This document shows, piece after piece, positions 20,101-28,252 of a stretch of DNA of 64,000 nucleotides (position 1 is its first letter; the number at the start of each line of letters is the position of its first letter). This stretch comes from Streptomyces luteogriseus (GTDB lineage Bacteria; Actinomycetota; Actinomycetes; Streptomycetales; Streptomycetaceae). The position numbers and the translations under genes were made by a program. The stretch covers positions 5,270,001 to 5,334,000 of the forward strand of contig NZ_JACHMS010000001.1 in the NCBI RefSeq assembly GCF_014205055.1, in the 5' to 3' direction. The notes under the pieces are model-generated. The model saw nothing but the letters and a program-made list of their open reading frames with translations. It did not search any database and was not told the DNA's origin.

Positions 20101-22129
20101 CGCCTCCGGCGGCTCCGCCGGCTACGACCACAAGGGCATGGGCATCACCGCCCGCGGTGCCTGGGAGTCCGTCAAGCGGCACTTCCGCGACATGGGCGTG
20201 GACTGCCAGACCGAGGACTTCACGGTCGTCGGCATCGGCGACATGTCCGGTGACGTGTTCGGCAACGGCATGCTGCTCTCCGAGCACATCCGCCTGGTGG
20301 CCGCCTTCGACCACCGGCACATCTTCATCGACCCGAACCCGGACGCCGCCACCTCCTACGCCGAGCGCCGCCGCCTGTTCGAGCTGCCCCGCTCCAGCTG
20401 GGAGGACTACAACACGGAGCTGCTGTCGGCCGGCGGCGGCATCTTCCCGCGCACGGCCAAGGCGATCCCGGTCAACGCGCACATCCGCGAGGCCCTCGGC
20501 ATCGAGGCCAAGGTCACCAAGCTGACCCCGGCCGACCTGATGAAGGCGATCCTGCACGCACCGGTGGACCTGCTGTGGAACGGCGGCATCGGCACGTACG
20601 TCAAGTCCTCCACCGAGTCCAACGCGGACGTCGGCGACAAGGCCAACGACGCCATCCGGGTCGACGGCAAGGACCTGCGCGTCGCCGTCGTCGGCGAGGG
20701 CGGCAACCTCGGCCTGACCCAGCTCGGCCGGATCGAGTTCGCGCTGCACGGCGGCCGGATCAACACCGACGCCATCGACAACAGCGCCGGTGTGGACACC
20801 TCCGACCACGAGGTGAACATCAAGATCCTCCTCAACGGCCTGGTCCGGGACGGCGACATGACCGTCAAGCAGCGCAACAAGCTGCTCGCCGAGATGACCG
20901 ACGAGGTCGGCCGCCTGGTGCTGCGCAACAACTACGCGCAGAACACGGCGATCGCCAACGCCCTCGCCCAGTCCAGCGCCATGCTCCATGCCCAGCAGCG
21001 CTTCATGAAGCACCTGGTCAGGGAGGGTCACCTCGACCGGGCGCTGGAGTTCCTGCCCACCGACCGGCAGATCCGCGAGCGGCTCGCCCAGGGGCACGGC
21101 CTGACCGGCCCGGAGACGGCCGTGCTGCTGGCGTACACGAAGATCACGGTCGCCGAGGAGCTGCTGCACACCTCGCTGCCGGACGACCCGTACCTGAGCA
21201 CCCTGCTGCACGCGTACTTCCCGACCGAGCTGCGCGAGCAGTTCCCCGAGCACCTCGTCAGCCACCCGCTGCGCCGTGAGATCACCACGACCGTGCTGGT
21301 CAACGACACGGTGAACACGGGCGGTACGACGTATCTGCACCGGCTGCGCGAGGAGACCGGCGCGTCGCTGGAGGAGATCGTGCGGGCGCAGACCGCGGCC
21401 CGGGCGATCTTCCGCCAGTCCCCGGTGTGGGACGGGGTCGAGGCGCTCGACAACAAGGTCGAGGCCGAGGTCCAGACCCGCATCCGGCTGCACGCGCGCC
21501 GCCTGGTGGAGCGCGGCACGCGCTGGCTGCTCAACAACCGGCCGCAGCCGCTGGAGCTCGCCGGGACGGTCGACTTCTTCGCCGAACGCGTCGAGCAGGT
21601 CTGGGGTGAGCTGCCGAAGCTGCTGCGAGGCGCCGACCTGGAGTGGTACCAGAAGATCTACGACGAGCTGACGGGCGCCGGTGTCCCGGCCGAACTGGCC
21701 ACCCGGGTGGCGGGCTTCTCCTCGGCCTTCCCGACGCTGGACATCGTCTCGATCGCCGACCGCATGGGCCGGGAGCCGCTGGACGTCGCCGAGGTCTACT
21801 ACGACCTCGCCGACCGGCTGCGCATCACCCAGCTCATGGACCGGATCATCGAGCTGCCCCGCGCCGACCGCTGGCAGTCCATGGCCCGCGCGGCGATCCG
21901 CGAGGACCTGTACGCGGCGCACGCGGCGCTGACGGCGGACGTTCTGGCGGTGGGCAACGGCACCTCGACGCCCGAGCAGCGCTTCAAGGCGTGGGAGCAG
22001 AAGAATGCGGCGATCCTGGGCCGGGCCCGCACCACCCTGGAGGACATCCAGAGCTCCGACTCGTTCGACCTCGCCAACCTGTCGGTGGCGATGCGCACGA
22101 TGAGGACGCTGCTGCGCACGCACTCGTAG
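17177..22129 (+). CDS. NAD-specific glutamate dehydrogenase, ~180-kDa class
   Basis: Oxidatively deaminates glutamate to 2-oxoglutarate and ammonium with NAD+. At 1650 aa it has the length of the large GDH class first described in Streptomyces clavuligerus (1651 aa). The N-terminal 700 residues are the regulatory ACT-like part. The catalytic core starts near residue 800 with [37 protein letters not shown] (cited from its key Lys and Arg positions), the glycine-rich [10 protein letters not shown], then a Rossmann region with [17 protein letters not shown]. ATG 17177 follows AGAGGA. It is monocistronic: a 458-bp gap precedes it and a perfect terminator follows. Confidence 0.95.
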   Translation: [1650 protein letters not shown]

Positions 22130-22148
22130 GCACAGCACGTACGGCGTG

Positions 22149-22186
22149 ACAGGCGCCCCGGGCCGGCTCCGGCCCGGGGCGCCTGT
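22149..22186. terminator. Terminator between NAD-GDH and GT2 gene
   Basis: The 16-base arm 22149-22164 (ACAGGCGCCCCGGGCC) pairs perfectly with 22171-22186 around a 6-base loop. It sits in a convergent gap and can act on both strands. Confidence 0.85.
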
Positions 22187-22316
22187 TCTCGGGGTGCTCG
22201 TTCGGGGGGTGTCTACCGAGACCGGGCGGCGCGGACCCGGCGCCAGATCATGCCGTTCTGCGTCGTCGGCGGCCTCGGCATCGCCGGACCGGCCGTCGTC
22301 GCCGCGGGCAGGTCGT

Positions 22317-23963
22317 CTACTTCAGGGCGCTCGCCAGCAGGCGTGCTGCCCTTTTCACCCTCGGGCGGGCCAGCTTGCGGGCCGTCGGGCGGATCAGCTT
22401 CGCCGTCACTCCCACCGGTTCCCAGCGCACCTGGAGGCGGCCCGGGGCATGGCCCTCCGGCTCCACCGTCAGGTGGTGGGACGGGACGCGGGTCGTCAGG
22501 GCCGGGAAGGTCAGGGGGGCCAGCAGCAGGCCCGTGTGGGAGAGGCGCTGGTGCTGGAGGCGGAGCAGCGGGTGGCGGATTCCCGCGAAGCCGTGGAGGG
22601 GGAGCGAGGCCGCCGCGAGGTCCAGGTGGGCGTGGCCCTCGAAGAGGCCGGGGCGCACGGGGGAGAGACGGAAGTGGACGCGCAGGCGGCGGCCGCCCGG
22701 GGCGATGAGGAGCGTCGCCCGTTGCGGGCCCACGGGGAGGCGCAAAGCGGGGTCGTAGGTGCGGATCGCGAGGTCGATCGAGGCGCCCGGGCCCCGGGTG
22801 ATCTCCGTGATCTCGTGGCGGAACTGGGCGCTCGGGAAGGGGCGGGTCTCCAACTCCAGGTCGGAGATGTCCAGTTCACGGCGTGACCAGTCCGAATCGG
22901 GGACCCGGTCCCCCCAGTAGGTGCGGCCTTGCGCGTCGGTGGTCACACGCCTCGGGCCGACGCCGTGGCCGAGGCCCCGGGCGGCCAGGCGGGCCTCCGG
23001 CAGGCGGCGGTCGCGGATCAGCTGGACGACGACGCGTTCGGCACGCGGAAGTCGCGCGAACGCCCCCGGCGTGAGGGTGTCGAGGTAGGGGGTGACGATG
23101 TCCGCGAAGGACGTCAGCCAGGCGTCGTCCCGGTAGGGCAGGTCACCGGCGTACATCCGGAGGTCGTGCTTGAGGAACTTGTGGTCCTTGTCCTCGCGCA
23201 GCGCCTCGTGTCCGCTCCCGGCCAGGAACGCGTCGATGAGGTGCTGGACGTGGACCCGGTCCCGGACGTTGGCGAGCTTGTGCCGCTGGTTGGATATCGA
23301 GGCCGTCTCGGAGGCCGCGAAGGGCGCCACGTACCAGCGGTAGACCGGCTCCGGGATGATCGTGAAGGTCTTGGCCAGGCAGTACGCCTGCGCCGAGAAC
23401 AACTGGTCCTCGTAGTGGATGCCCTCGGGGAAGCGCAGGTCGTGCCGGTCGAGGAAGGCGCGGGCGTACATCTTGCTGGTGGACAGGTGCTCGAAGAACA
23501 GACGCGGGTCGGCCTCGATGCCGTCGAGGGTGCGGCGCTCGGCGACCAGGTGCGGCATCCACGTCGAGCGGCGGCCGTTGTCCACGCGGACCCGCTGCAC
23601 CGCCCCCATCGCGAAGTCGATCTCGCGTTCGCGGTGCGCGGCGAGCAGCAGTTCCACGGCGTTGTCGGGGAGTTCGTCGTCGCTGTCGAGGAACATCAGG
23701 AACGGCGCACGCGCGATCTGCAGAGCCCGGTTGCGCGGGGCGCTGCAGCCGCCGCTGTTCCGCTCCAGGCGCAGGTGGCGGATGCGGGGGTCCTGGGCCG
23801 CGAGTCGCTGTGCCACGGCCGGGGTCGCGTCCGTGGAGTGGTCGTCGCTGATGACGATCTCGAGGTTGGCGTGGGTCTGGCGGCGGACCGATTCGACCGC
23901 GCGGGTGAGCCGTTCGGCGTCGTTGTAGACGATGACCGTCACGGTGACGTCGGGGGTGCTCAT
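22317..23963 (-). CDS. Family 2 glycosyltransferase
   Basis: 548-aa cytoplasmic/peripheral glycosyltransferase. The GT-A fold occupies residues 1-230: VTVIVYNDAERLTRAVESV, the nucleotide-binding ISDDHSTD, and FLDSDDELPD as the DxD-type metal site, all intact. The C-terminal 300 residues are a beta-rich extension (TYWGDRVPDSDW, ELETRPFPSAQF) common in teichoic-acid glycosyltransferases. Its ATG overlaps the stop of the upstream gene in an ATGA arrangement (23960-23963), so the two are translationally coupled. Likely role: adding sugar side groups or linkage residues to the wall polymer; donor unknown. Confidence 0.88.
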   Translation of the reverse strand: MSTPDVTVTVIVYNDAERLTRAVESVRRQTHANLEIVISDDHSTDATPAVAQRLAAQDPRIRHLRLERNSGGCSAPRNRALQIARAPFLMFLDSDDELPDNAVELLLAAHREREIDFAMGAVQRVRVDNGRRSTWMPHLVAERRTLDGIEADPRLFFEHLSTSKMYARAFLDRHDLRFPEGIHYEDQLFSAQAYCLAKTFTIIPEPVYRWYVAPFAASETASISNQRHKLANVRDRVHVQHLIDAFLAGSGHEALREDKDHKFLKHDLRMYAGDLPYRDDAWLTSFADIVTPYLDTLTPGAFARLPRAERVVVQLIRDRRLPEARLAARGLGHGVGPRRVTTDAQGRTYWGDRVPDSDWSRRELDISDLELETRPFPSAQFRHEITEITRGPGASIDLAIRTYDPALRLPVGPQRATLLIAPGGRRLRVHFRLSPVRPGLFEGHAHLDLAAASLPLHGFAGIRHPLLRLQHQRLSHTGLLLAPLTFPALTTRVPSHHLTVEPEGHAPGRLQVRWEPVGVTAKLIRPTARKLARPRVKRAARLLASALK

Positions 23964-26164
23964 GCGGTCGCCTCCTGCGGGGTCGGGGCCGGGGTGCGTT
24001 CCTCGATCGGCAGCACGGGCGGCAGGTCCCGTCCGTCCTGGCCGAGGAAGACCCGGCGGACGACGCGTTCGGCGGCGCGTCCGTCGTCGTACTCGCAGAA
24101 CCGGCGCCGGAAGACGGCCCGGGTCTTCGCCGCGCCCTCGTCGCGCCAGGCCTCGGTGGTGAGGATCTCCGTCAGCTCCTGCTGGGTGCGGGCGACCGGG
24201 CCCGGGGCCTCCGCCATCAGGTCGAAGTAGACGCCGCGGGTCGTGCGGTACGTCTCCCAGTCGTCGGCGTGGATCACGATCGGCCGGTCGAGGTTGGCGT
24301 AGTCGAACATGATCGAGGAGTAGTCCGTGACCAGGACGTCCGCCGCCAGGCACAGTTCCTCGACCGGGTCGTAGGAGGAGACGTCGATGATCCGGCCGGT
24401 GCGGCGCAGGTTCGTGAGCGGGGAGGCGGCGCCGCCGTAGAAGTAGTGGCCGCGCACGAGCAGGACCGTGTCCTCGCCCAGGCGGTCGGAGAGGGCGGCG
24501 AGGTCCAGGCGCGGGGTCCAGCCGGCCTCGTAGTCGCGGTGGGTGGGCGCGTAGAGGACGGCGCGGCGGCCCGGGGCGATGCCGAGGCGGTCGCGGACCG
24601 CGCGGATGTCGCCGGCTCCGGCCGTGTAGTACACGTCGTTGCGCGGATAGCCGTGGTCCAGGGAGACGTAGCGCGACGGGTACGCCCGCTCCCACATGCG
24701 GGTGGTGTGGCTGTTGGCCGAGATGCTGAAGTCCCACCGGTCGATGCGCTCCAGCAGCGCCTGGAAGTCCAGGCCCTGCGCGGCGGCGGGGAACGCCATC
24801 TGGTCGATGCCCATGCGTTTCAGGGGCGTGCCGTGGTGGGTCTGGACGTGGATCGCGTCCGGGCGTTTGACCACCGCGTTCGGGAAGTTGACGTTGTTGA
24901 CGAGGTATTTGGCGGTGGCCAGCACGTCCCAGTAGCGGCGGCTGCCGGGGACGACGTGGTCGGTGCCGGGCGGCAGGAGGGCCGCGTTCTCCTCGGTGAC
25001 GACCCACACCGCGTGGATCTGCGGGGCCAGTTCGGCGAGCTTGGCTGCGATCGCGGCGGGGTTGCAGGCGACGCCGCGGTTCCAGTACGCGGAGAACACC
25101 GCGAGATGCGGATTGACGGGGTGGCCGAGCGCCCTGCGGTACTGGTGGTCGCGGAGCTTCGCGCCGGCCTGGCGCTTCCGGGTCCGCAGGGCCGACTTGG
25201 CGCTGCGGCGGGTGCGGTTGACGGCCTGGAAGGCGCGGTACTTCGCGTAGGCGCCCTCCTCCAGCAGGGAGCGGCGGACGCCTTCGAGCCCGGCCGGGCG
25301 GCGGTAGCCCTCGGGGCGGCGGCGCAGGGCGGCCAGGGACGCCCGGCGGAAGAACTCCCGCGCGACCTCCTCCGGCATGCCGCCGCGCGCGAAGGTGCGC
25401 AGACAGTCGCGAACCATGAGGTCGTAGAGCACGGTGTGCGCGGCGCGCCGATCCCGGGTGAGGTCGAGGAGCGACTCGTAGCGCTCGACGAGGCCGTAGC
25501 GCTGCTCGGGCGTGACCGGGGGCAGGCTCGCGGGGCGCAGCCGGCGGTTCTCGTAGGCGACGTGCGGCAGGCAGGCGACGCGGCCGGCGAGCAACAGGGC
25601 GGCCAGGGCGGCGTACGGCTCGTCCTCGGCGCTGAGCCGCGCCTCGTGCGCCCGCCAGAAGTCCGCGCGCAGCACGCGGGTGCCGAGCAGCGGGGTCAGC
25701 CGCAGCAACGGGGCGCAGTCGTCGAGGGCGACGTCGGCGCGGCCCGCCCGGGCGAGGATCGGGCCGTCCGGGGAGGGCATGCCGGAGGTGTGCCAGGTGC
25801 TGCGGACGTGGTCAAGGAGGAGGACATCGACCTCGTCGGGGAGTTCGGCGACCCGTTCGGCGACCGTGCGCGGGGTGCCGGCGGGCAGGCCGTCCTTGGC
25901 GTGGACGAAGTGCAGCCAGCGGCCGGAGGCCCGGGCCGCGCCCGCCGCCCGGGCCGCCGCGTCGCCCGTGCCGTCCGGCAGCGGCACTACGTCGACCGTG
26001 CCGCCGTCCGGGGCGTGCCGCTCGGCCGTCTCCCGGGCCCAGTCGCCGACCGCCGCCACGATCACCTCGGCGTCCGGCAGGGAGTGGGCGGCGAGGGAGT
26101 CGAGGAGTTCCGTCAGGTGGTCCTGAACGTTCGGCCCGTGGACGACGACACTGAGCTCGGCCAT
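23960..26164 (-). CDS. GT-A-like / CDP-glycerol phosphotransferase fusion (copy 1)
   Basis: 734-aa protein whose C-terminal half (residues about 350-710) is a TagF-like polyol-phosphate polymerase domain: HGTPLK with His444, YAPTHRDY, LLVRGHYFY and VTDYSSIMFDYANLDRPIV are intact. The N-terminal 230 residues follow a GT-A layout (LSVVVHGPNVQDHL) but lack its catalytic motifs: no DDxSxD, and FVHAKDGL where the others have FLDSDD. This half is therefore probably inactive. Starts are GTG 26167 or ATG 26164; I use the ATG after GAGGGGG. It has its own promoter-like sequence and a repeat region between it and the exporter ATPase gene. Confidence 0.88.
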   Translation of the reverse strand: MAELSVVVHGPNVQDHLTELLDSLAAHSLPDAEVIVAAVGDWARETAERHAPDGGTVDVVPLPDGTGDAAARAAGAARASGRWLHFVHAKDGLPAGTPRTVAERVAELPDEVDVLLLDHVRSTWHTSGMPSPDGPILARAGRADVALDDCAPLLRLTPLLGTRVLRADFWRAHEARLSAEDEPYAALAALLLAGRVACLPHVAYENRRLRPASLPPVTPEQRYGLVERYESLLDLTRDRRAAHTVLYDLMVRDCLRTFARGGMPEEVAREFFRRASLAALRRRPEGYRRPAGLEGVRRSLLEEGAYAKYRAFQAVNRTRRSAKSALRTRKRQAGAKLRDHQYRRALGHPVNPHLAVFSAYWNRGVACNPAAIAAKLAELAPQIHAVWVVTEENAALLPPGTDHVVPGSRRYWDVLATAKYLVNNVNFPNAVVKRPDAIHVQTHHGTPLKRMGIDQMAFPAAAQGLDFQALLERIDRWDFSISANSHTTRMWERAYPSRYVSLDHGYPRNDVYYTAGAGDIRAVRDRLGIAPGRRAVLYAPTHRDYEAGWTPRLDLAALSDRLGEDTVLLVRGHYFYGGAASPLTNLRRTGRIIDVSSYDPVEELCLAADVLVTDYSSIMFDYANLDRPIVIHADDWETYRTTRGVYFDLMAEAPGPVARTQQELTEILTTEAWRDEGAAKTRAVFRRRFCEYDDGRAAERVVRRVFLGQDGRDLPPVLPIEERTPAPTPQEATA

Positions 26165-26189
26165 CACGGGGACCCCCTCTCACAGCTGC

Positions 26190-26218
26190 ACCGTATGCGG
26201 TCATGCTGCCATCAATAA
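26190..26218 (-). promoter_or_regulatory. Candidate promoter for fusion copy 1
   Basis: On the minus strand TTATTG (26218-26213) and TACGGT (26195-26190) are 17 bases apart, about 25 bases before the start codon. The spacing is ideal for the housekeeping sigma factor. Confidence 0.45.
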
Positions 26219-26240
26219 GACAAAAGGGCCGACCGGGTGG

Positions 26241-26340
26241 GCCTCACGAGGGAACGGCGGCCTTCACGAGGGGGCGGCGGCCTTCACGAGGGGGTGGCGG
26301 CCTTCACGTGGGAACGGCGGCCCTCACGAGGGGACGGCGG
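26241..26340. repeat. Five tandem 20-bp repeats at the 3' end of the exporter ATPase gene
   Basis: Exactly five 20-bp units (26241, 26261, 26281, 26301, 26321) close to CCTTCACGAGGGGACGGCGG. The last unit contains the ATPase stop codon (TCA at 26324-26326) and the codons for its terminal AAVPS; the other four extend into the gap downstream. The unit is not a multiple of three, so it is not a coding repeat outside the first copy. Confidence 0.85.
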
Positions 26341-27154
26341 CCTTCGGCTTGGGTTTCGGCTTCGGCGTCTTGTCACCGGTGAACGCCTCGTACTCCTTGA
26401 GCACGTCCTCCGTCGGCCCGTCCATGCGCAGCTCGCCGCGCTCCAGCCACAGCACCCGGTCGCAGGTGTCGCGGATCGACTTGTTGTTGTGGCTGACCAG
26501 GAACACCGTGCCCGCGTGCTTGCGCAGCTCGCGGATGCGCTGCTCGGAGCGCTTCTGGAAGGAGCGGTCGCCGGTGGCCAGCGCCTCGTCGATCAGCAGG
26601 ACGTCGTGGTCCTTGGCGGCGGCGATGGAGAACCGCAGCCGGGCGGCCATGCCGGAGGAGTACGTGCGCATCGGCAGCGTGATGAAGTCGCCCTTCTCGT
26701 TGATGCCCGAGAAGTCGACGATCTCCTGGTAGCGGTCCTTGATCTGTTCCCGGGACATGCCCATGGCCAGTCCGCCGAGGTGCACGTTGCGCTCGCCGGT
26801 CAGGTCGTTCATCAGGGCGGCGTTGACGCCGAGCAGGGAGGGCTGGCCGTCGGTGTGGATGCGGCCGTTCTCCACGGGCAGGAGCCCGGCGACGGCCTTC
26901 AGCAGGGTCGATTTGCCGGAGCCGTTGGTGCCGATCAGGCCGATCGCCTCGCCCCGGTAGGCGACGAAGGACACGTTCTTCACCGCGTGCACCCGGCGCA
27001 CGCCCGATGCCTTCTCGGTCCGCTTGCGGCGCACGATGCGGTTGAGGGCGGCGGTCGCGGAGCCGCGCCCGGCTCCGGTGCCGTTGACGCGGTAGACGAT
27101 GTCGACGCCGTCGGCGACGACGGTGGGAATCTTCTCGTTCGGGTGCTCAGCCAC
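26324..27154 (-). CDS. TagH-like ABC exporter ATPase for wall polymer
   Basis: 276-aa nucleotide-binding subunit. Residues about 55-240 hold Walker A (GTNGSGKST), the TagH/Wzt-type segment with LLGVNAALMNDLTGERNVHLGG, the ABC signature (YSSGMAARL) and Walker B (DVLLIDEALATGD), followed by an H-loop (LVSHN). Such ATPases drive flipping of undecaprenyl-linked teichoic acids or O-antigens. GTG start at 27154, overlapping the permease gene end by 8 bases. A Lys/Pro-rich tail (KPKPKPKAAVPS) ends in the first unit of a tandem repeat. Confidence 0.92.
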   Translation of the reverse strand: MAEHPNEKIPTVVADGVDIVYRVNGTGAGRGSATAALNRIVRRKRTEKASGVRRVHAVKNVSFVAYRGEAIGLIGTNGSGKSTLLKAVAGLLPVENGRIHTDGQPSLLGVNAALMNDLTGERNVHLGGLAMGMSREQIKDRYQEIVDFSGINEKGDFITLPMRTYSSGMAARLRFSIAAAKDHDVLLIDEALATGDRSFQKRSEQRIRELRKHAGTVFLVSHNNKSIRDTCDRVLWLERGELRMDGPTEDVLKEYEAFTGDKTPKPKPKPKAAVPS

Positions 27155-28067
27155 GGCCGTACGTCTCCTCAGCCTTCCAGAAGTAGATGAAGCCGCCGAC
27201 GCCGGCGACCAGTGCCCAGCCGGCGGCGAGCGCCCACACGTGGGCGGGGAGCTGGCTCGCGTGGAAGCTGTCGATCAGGGCGAAGCGCATCAGGTCGATG
27301 TAGACGGCGGCCGGGTTGGCCGCCAGCGCGATCTTCACCGCGTGGGGCAGGCTGTCGTTCTCCGCCAGCTTGTCGATGCTCCACATGACACCCGAGACGT
27401 ACATCCAGGTGCGCAGCACGAACGGCATCAGCTGGGCGATGTCGGGGGTCTTGGCACCCATCCGGGCCATGATCATGGAGACGCCCGCGTTGAACGTGAA
27501 CTGCAGGAACAGGGCCGGCAGCGCCAGCAGCCAGGACACGCCGACCGGCACGCCGAAGCAGAGCAGGATGACGACGAGCGCGCCCATCGAGAACAGCAGC
27601 TGCTGGAGCTGCTGGAGGCAGAAGGAGATCGGCAGCGCGGCGCGCGGGAAGTGCAGGGCGCGCACCAGGCCGAGGTTGCCGGAGATGGCGCGGGTGCCCG
27701 CCATGATCGAGCTCTGCGTGAACGTCCAGATGAACACGCCCGTCACCAGGAACGGGATGTAGTCCGGCACGCCGTGCTTGGTGCCGAGCAGCACGCCGAA
27801 GATGAAGTAGTAGACCGCCGCGTTCAGCAGCGGGGTCATCACCTGCCAGACCTGGCCGAGCTTCGCCTGGCTGTACTGGGCGGTGAGCTTGGCGGTGGCG
27901 AACGCGGTGATGAAGTGGCGGCGGGCCCACAGCCGGCGGACGTACTCGGGCAGGGAGGGCCGGGCGCCGCTGACCGAGAGGCCGTGGCGGGCGGCGAGGG
28001 CCGTGAGGTCGTCGGCGGCCGGGGCCGGGGCCGGGGACTGGGGCGGTGTGTGGAGGACCGTACTCAC
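27147..28067 (-). CDS. TagG-like ABC exporter permease
   Basis: 306-aa ABC-2 type permease with about six TM helices (for example AVYYFIFGVLLG, FLVTGVFIWTFTQ, LFSMGALVVILLCFG, ALAAGWALVAGVGGFIYF). LTAQYSQAKLGQVWQVMTPLLNA is the typical N-terminal cytoplasmic motif. I chose GTG 28067 (VSTVLHTPPQS); a GTG at 28151 would add 28 residues and is possible. It lies upstream of the ATPase gene with overlapping ends and is divergent from tetR. Confidence 0.9.
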   Translation of the reverse strand: MSTVLHTPPQSPAPAPAADDLTALAARHGLSVSGARPSLPEYVRRLWARRHFITAFATAKLTAQYSQAKLGQVWQVMTPLLNAAVYYFIFGVLLGTKHGVPDYIPFLVTGVFIWTFTQSSIMAGTRAISGNLGLVRALHFPRAALPISFCLQQLQQLLFSMGALVVILLCFGVPVGVSWLLALPALFLQFTFNAGVSMIMARMGAKTPDIAQLMPFVLRTWMYVSGVMWSIDKLAENDSLPHAVKIALAANPAAVYIDLMRFALIDSFHASQLPAHVWALAAGWALVAGVGGFIYFWKAEETYGRG

Positions 28068-28159
28068 ATCCGCTGCTTTCGCTCGGGGGGTGTGGGACCG
28101 GGGAGCCGCGAAGAGCAAGAGGTGGAGTTGGCCATTTACCGGACTCTTCACGGGTTCTT

Positions 28160-28237
28160 ACGTCGGGACGGGACCGTATCGTCGTAACGGGAGCGTACGT
28201 CGGGCGAACGTCGGAACGCAACCGTCTCGTCGTGACG
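28160..28237. promoter_or_regulatory. 30-bp direct repeat between exporter and tetR genes, candidate operator
   Basis: 28160-28189 and 28208-28237 match at 25 of 30 positions; the cores ACCGTATCGTCGTAACG (28173-28189) and ACCGTCTCGTCGTGACG (28221-28237) are nearly identical. A third partial ACGTCGGGC copy lies at 28197. The repeats lie 16 bases upstream of the tetR start and in the shared divergent promoter region, fitting an operator for that regulator. Confidence 0.5.
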
Positions 28238-28252
28238 CCCTATGCTGTCGGA

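Noticed and set aside
17261..22138. 1625-residue open frame on the minus strand opposite NAD-GDH
   Set aside because: A shadow of the high-GC sense gene; the translation is Val/Leu/Asp/Arg-rich with no motifs, while the sense frame is a complete GDH.
26241..26340. Repeats considered as coding extension of the exporter ATPase
   Set aside because: The stop codon is in the first unit reached and the 20-bp period would shift the frame in each copy.
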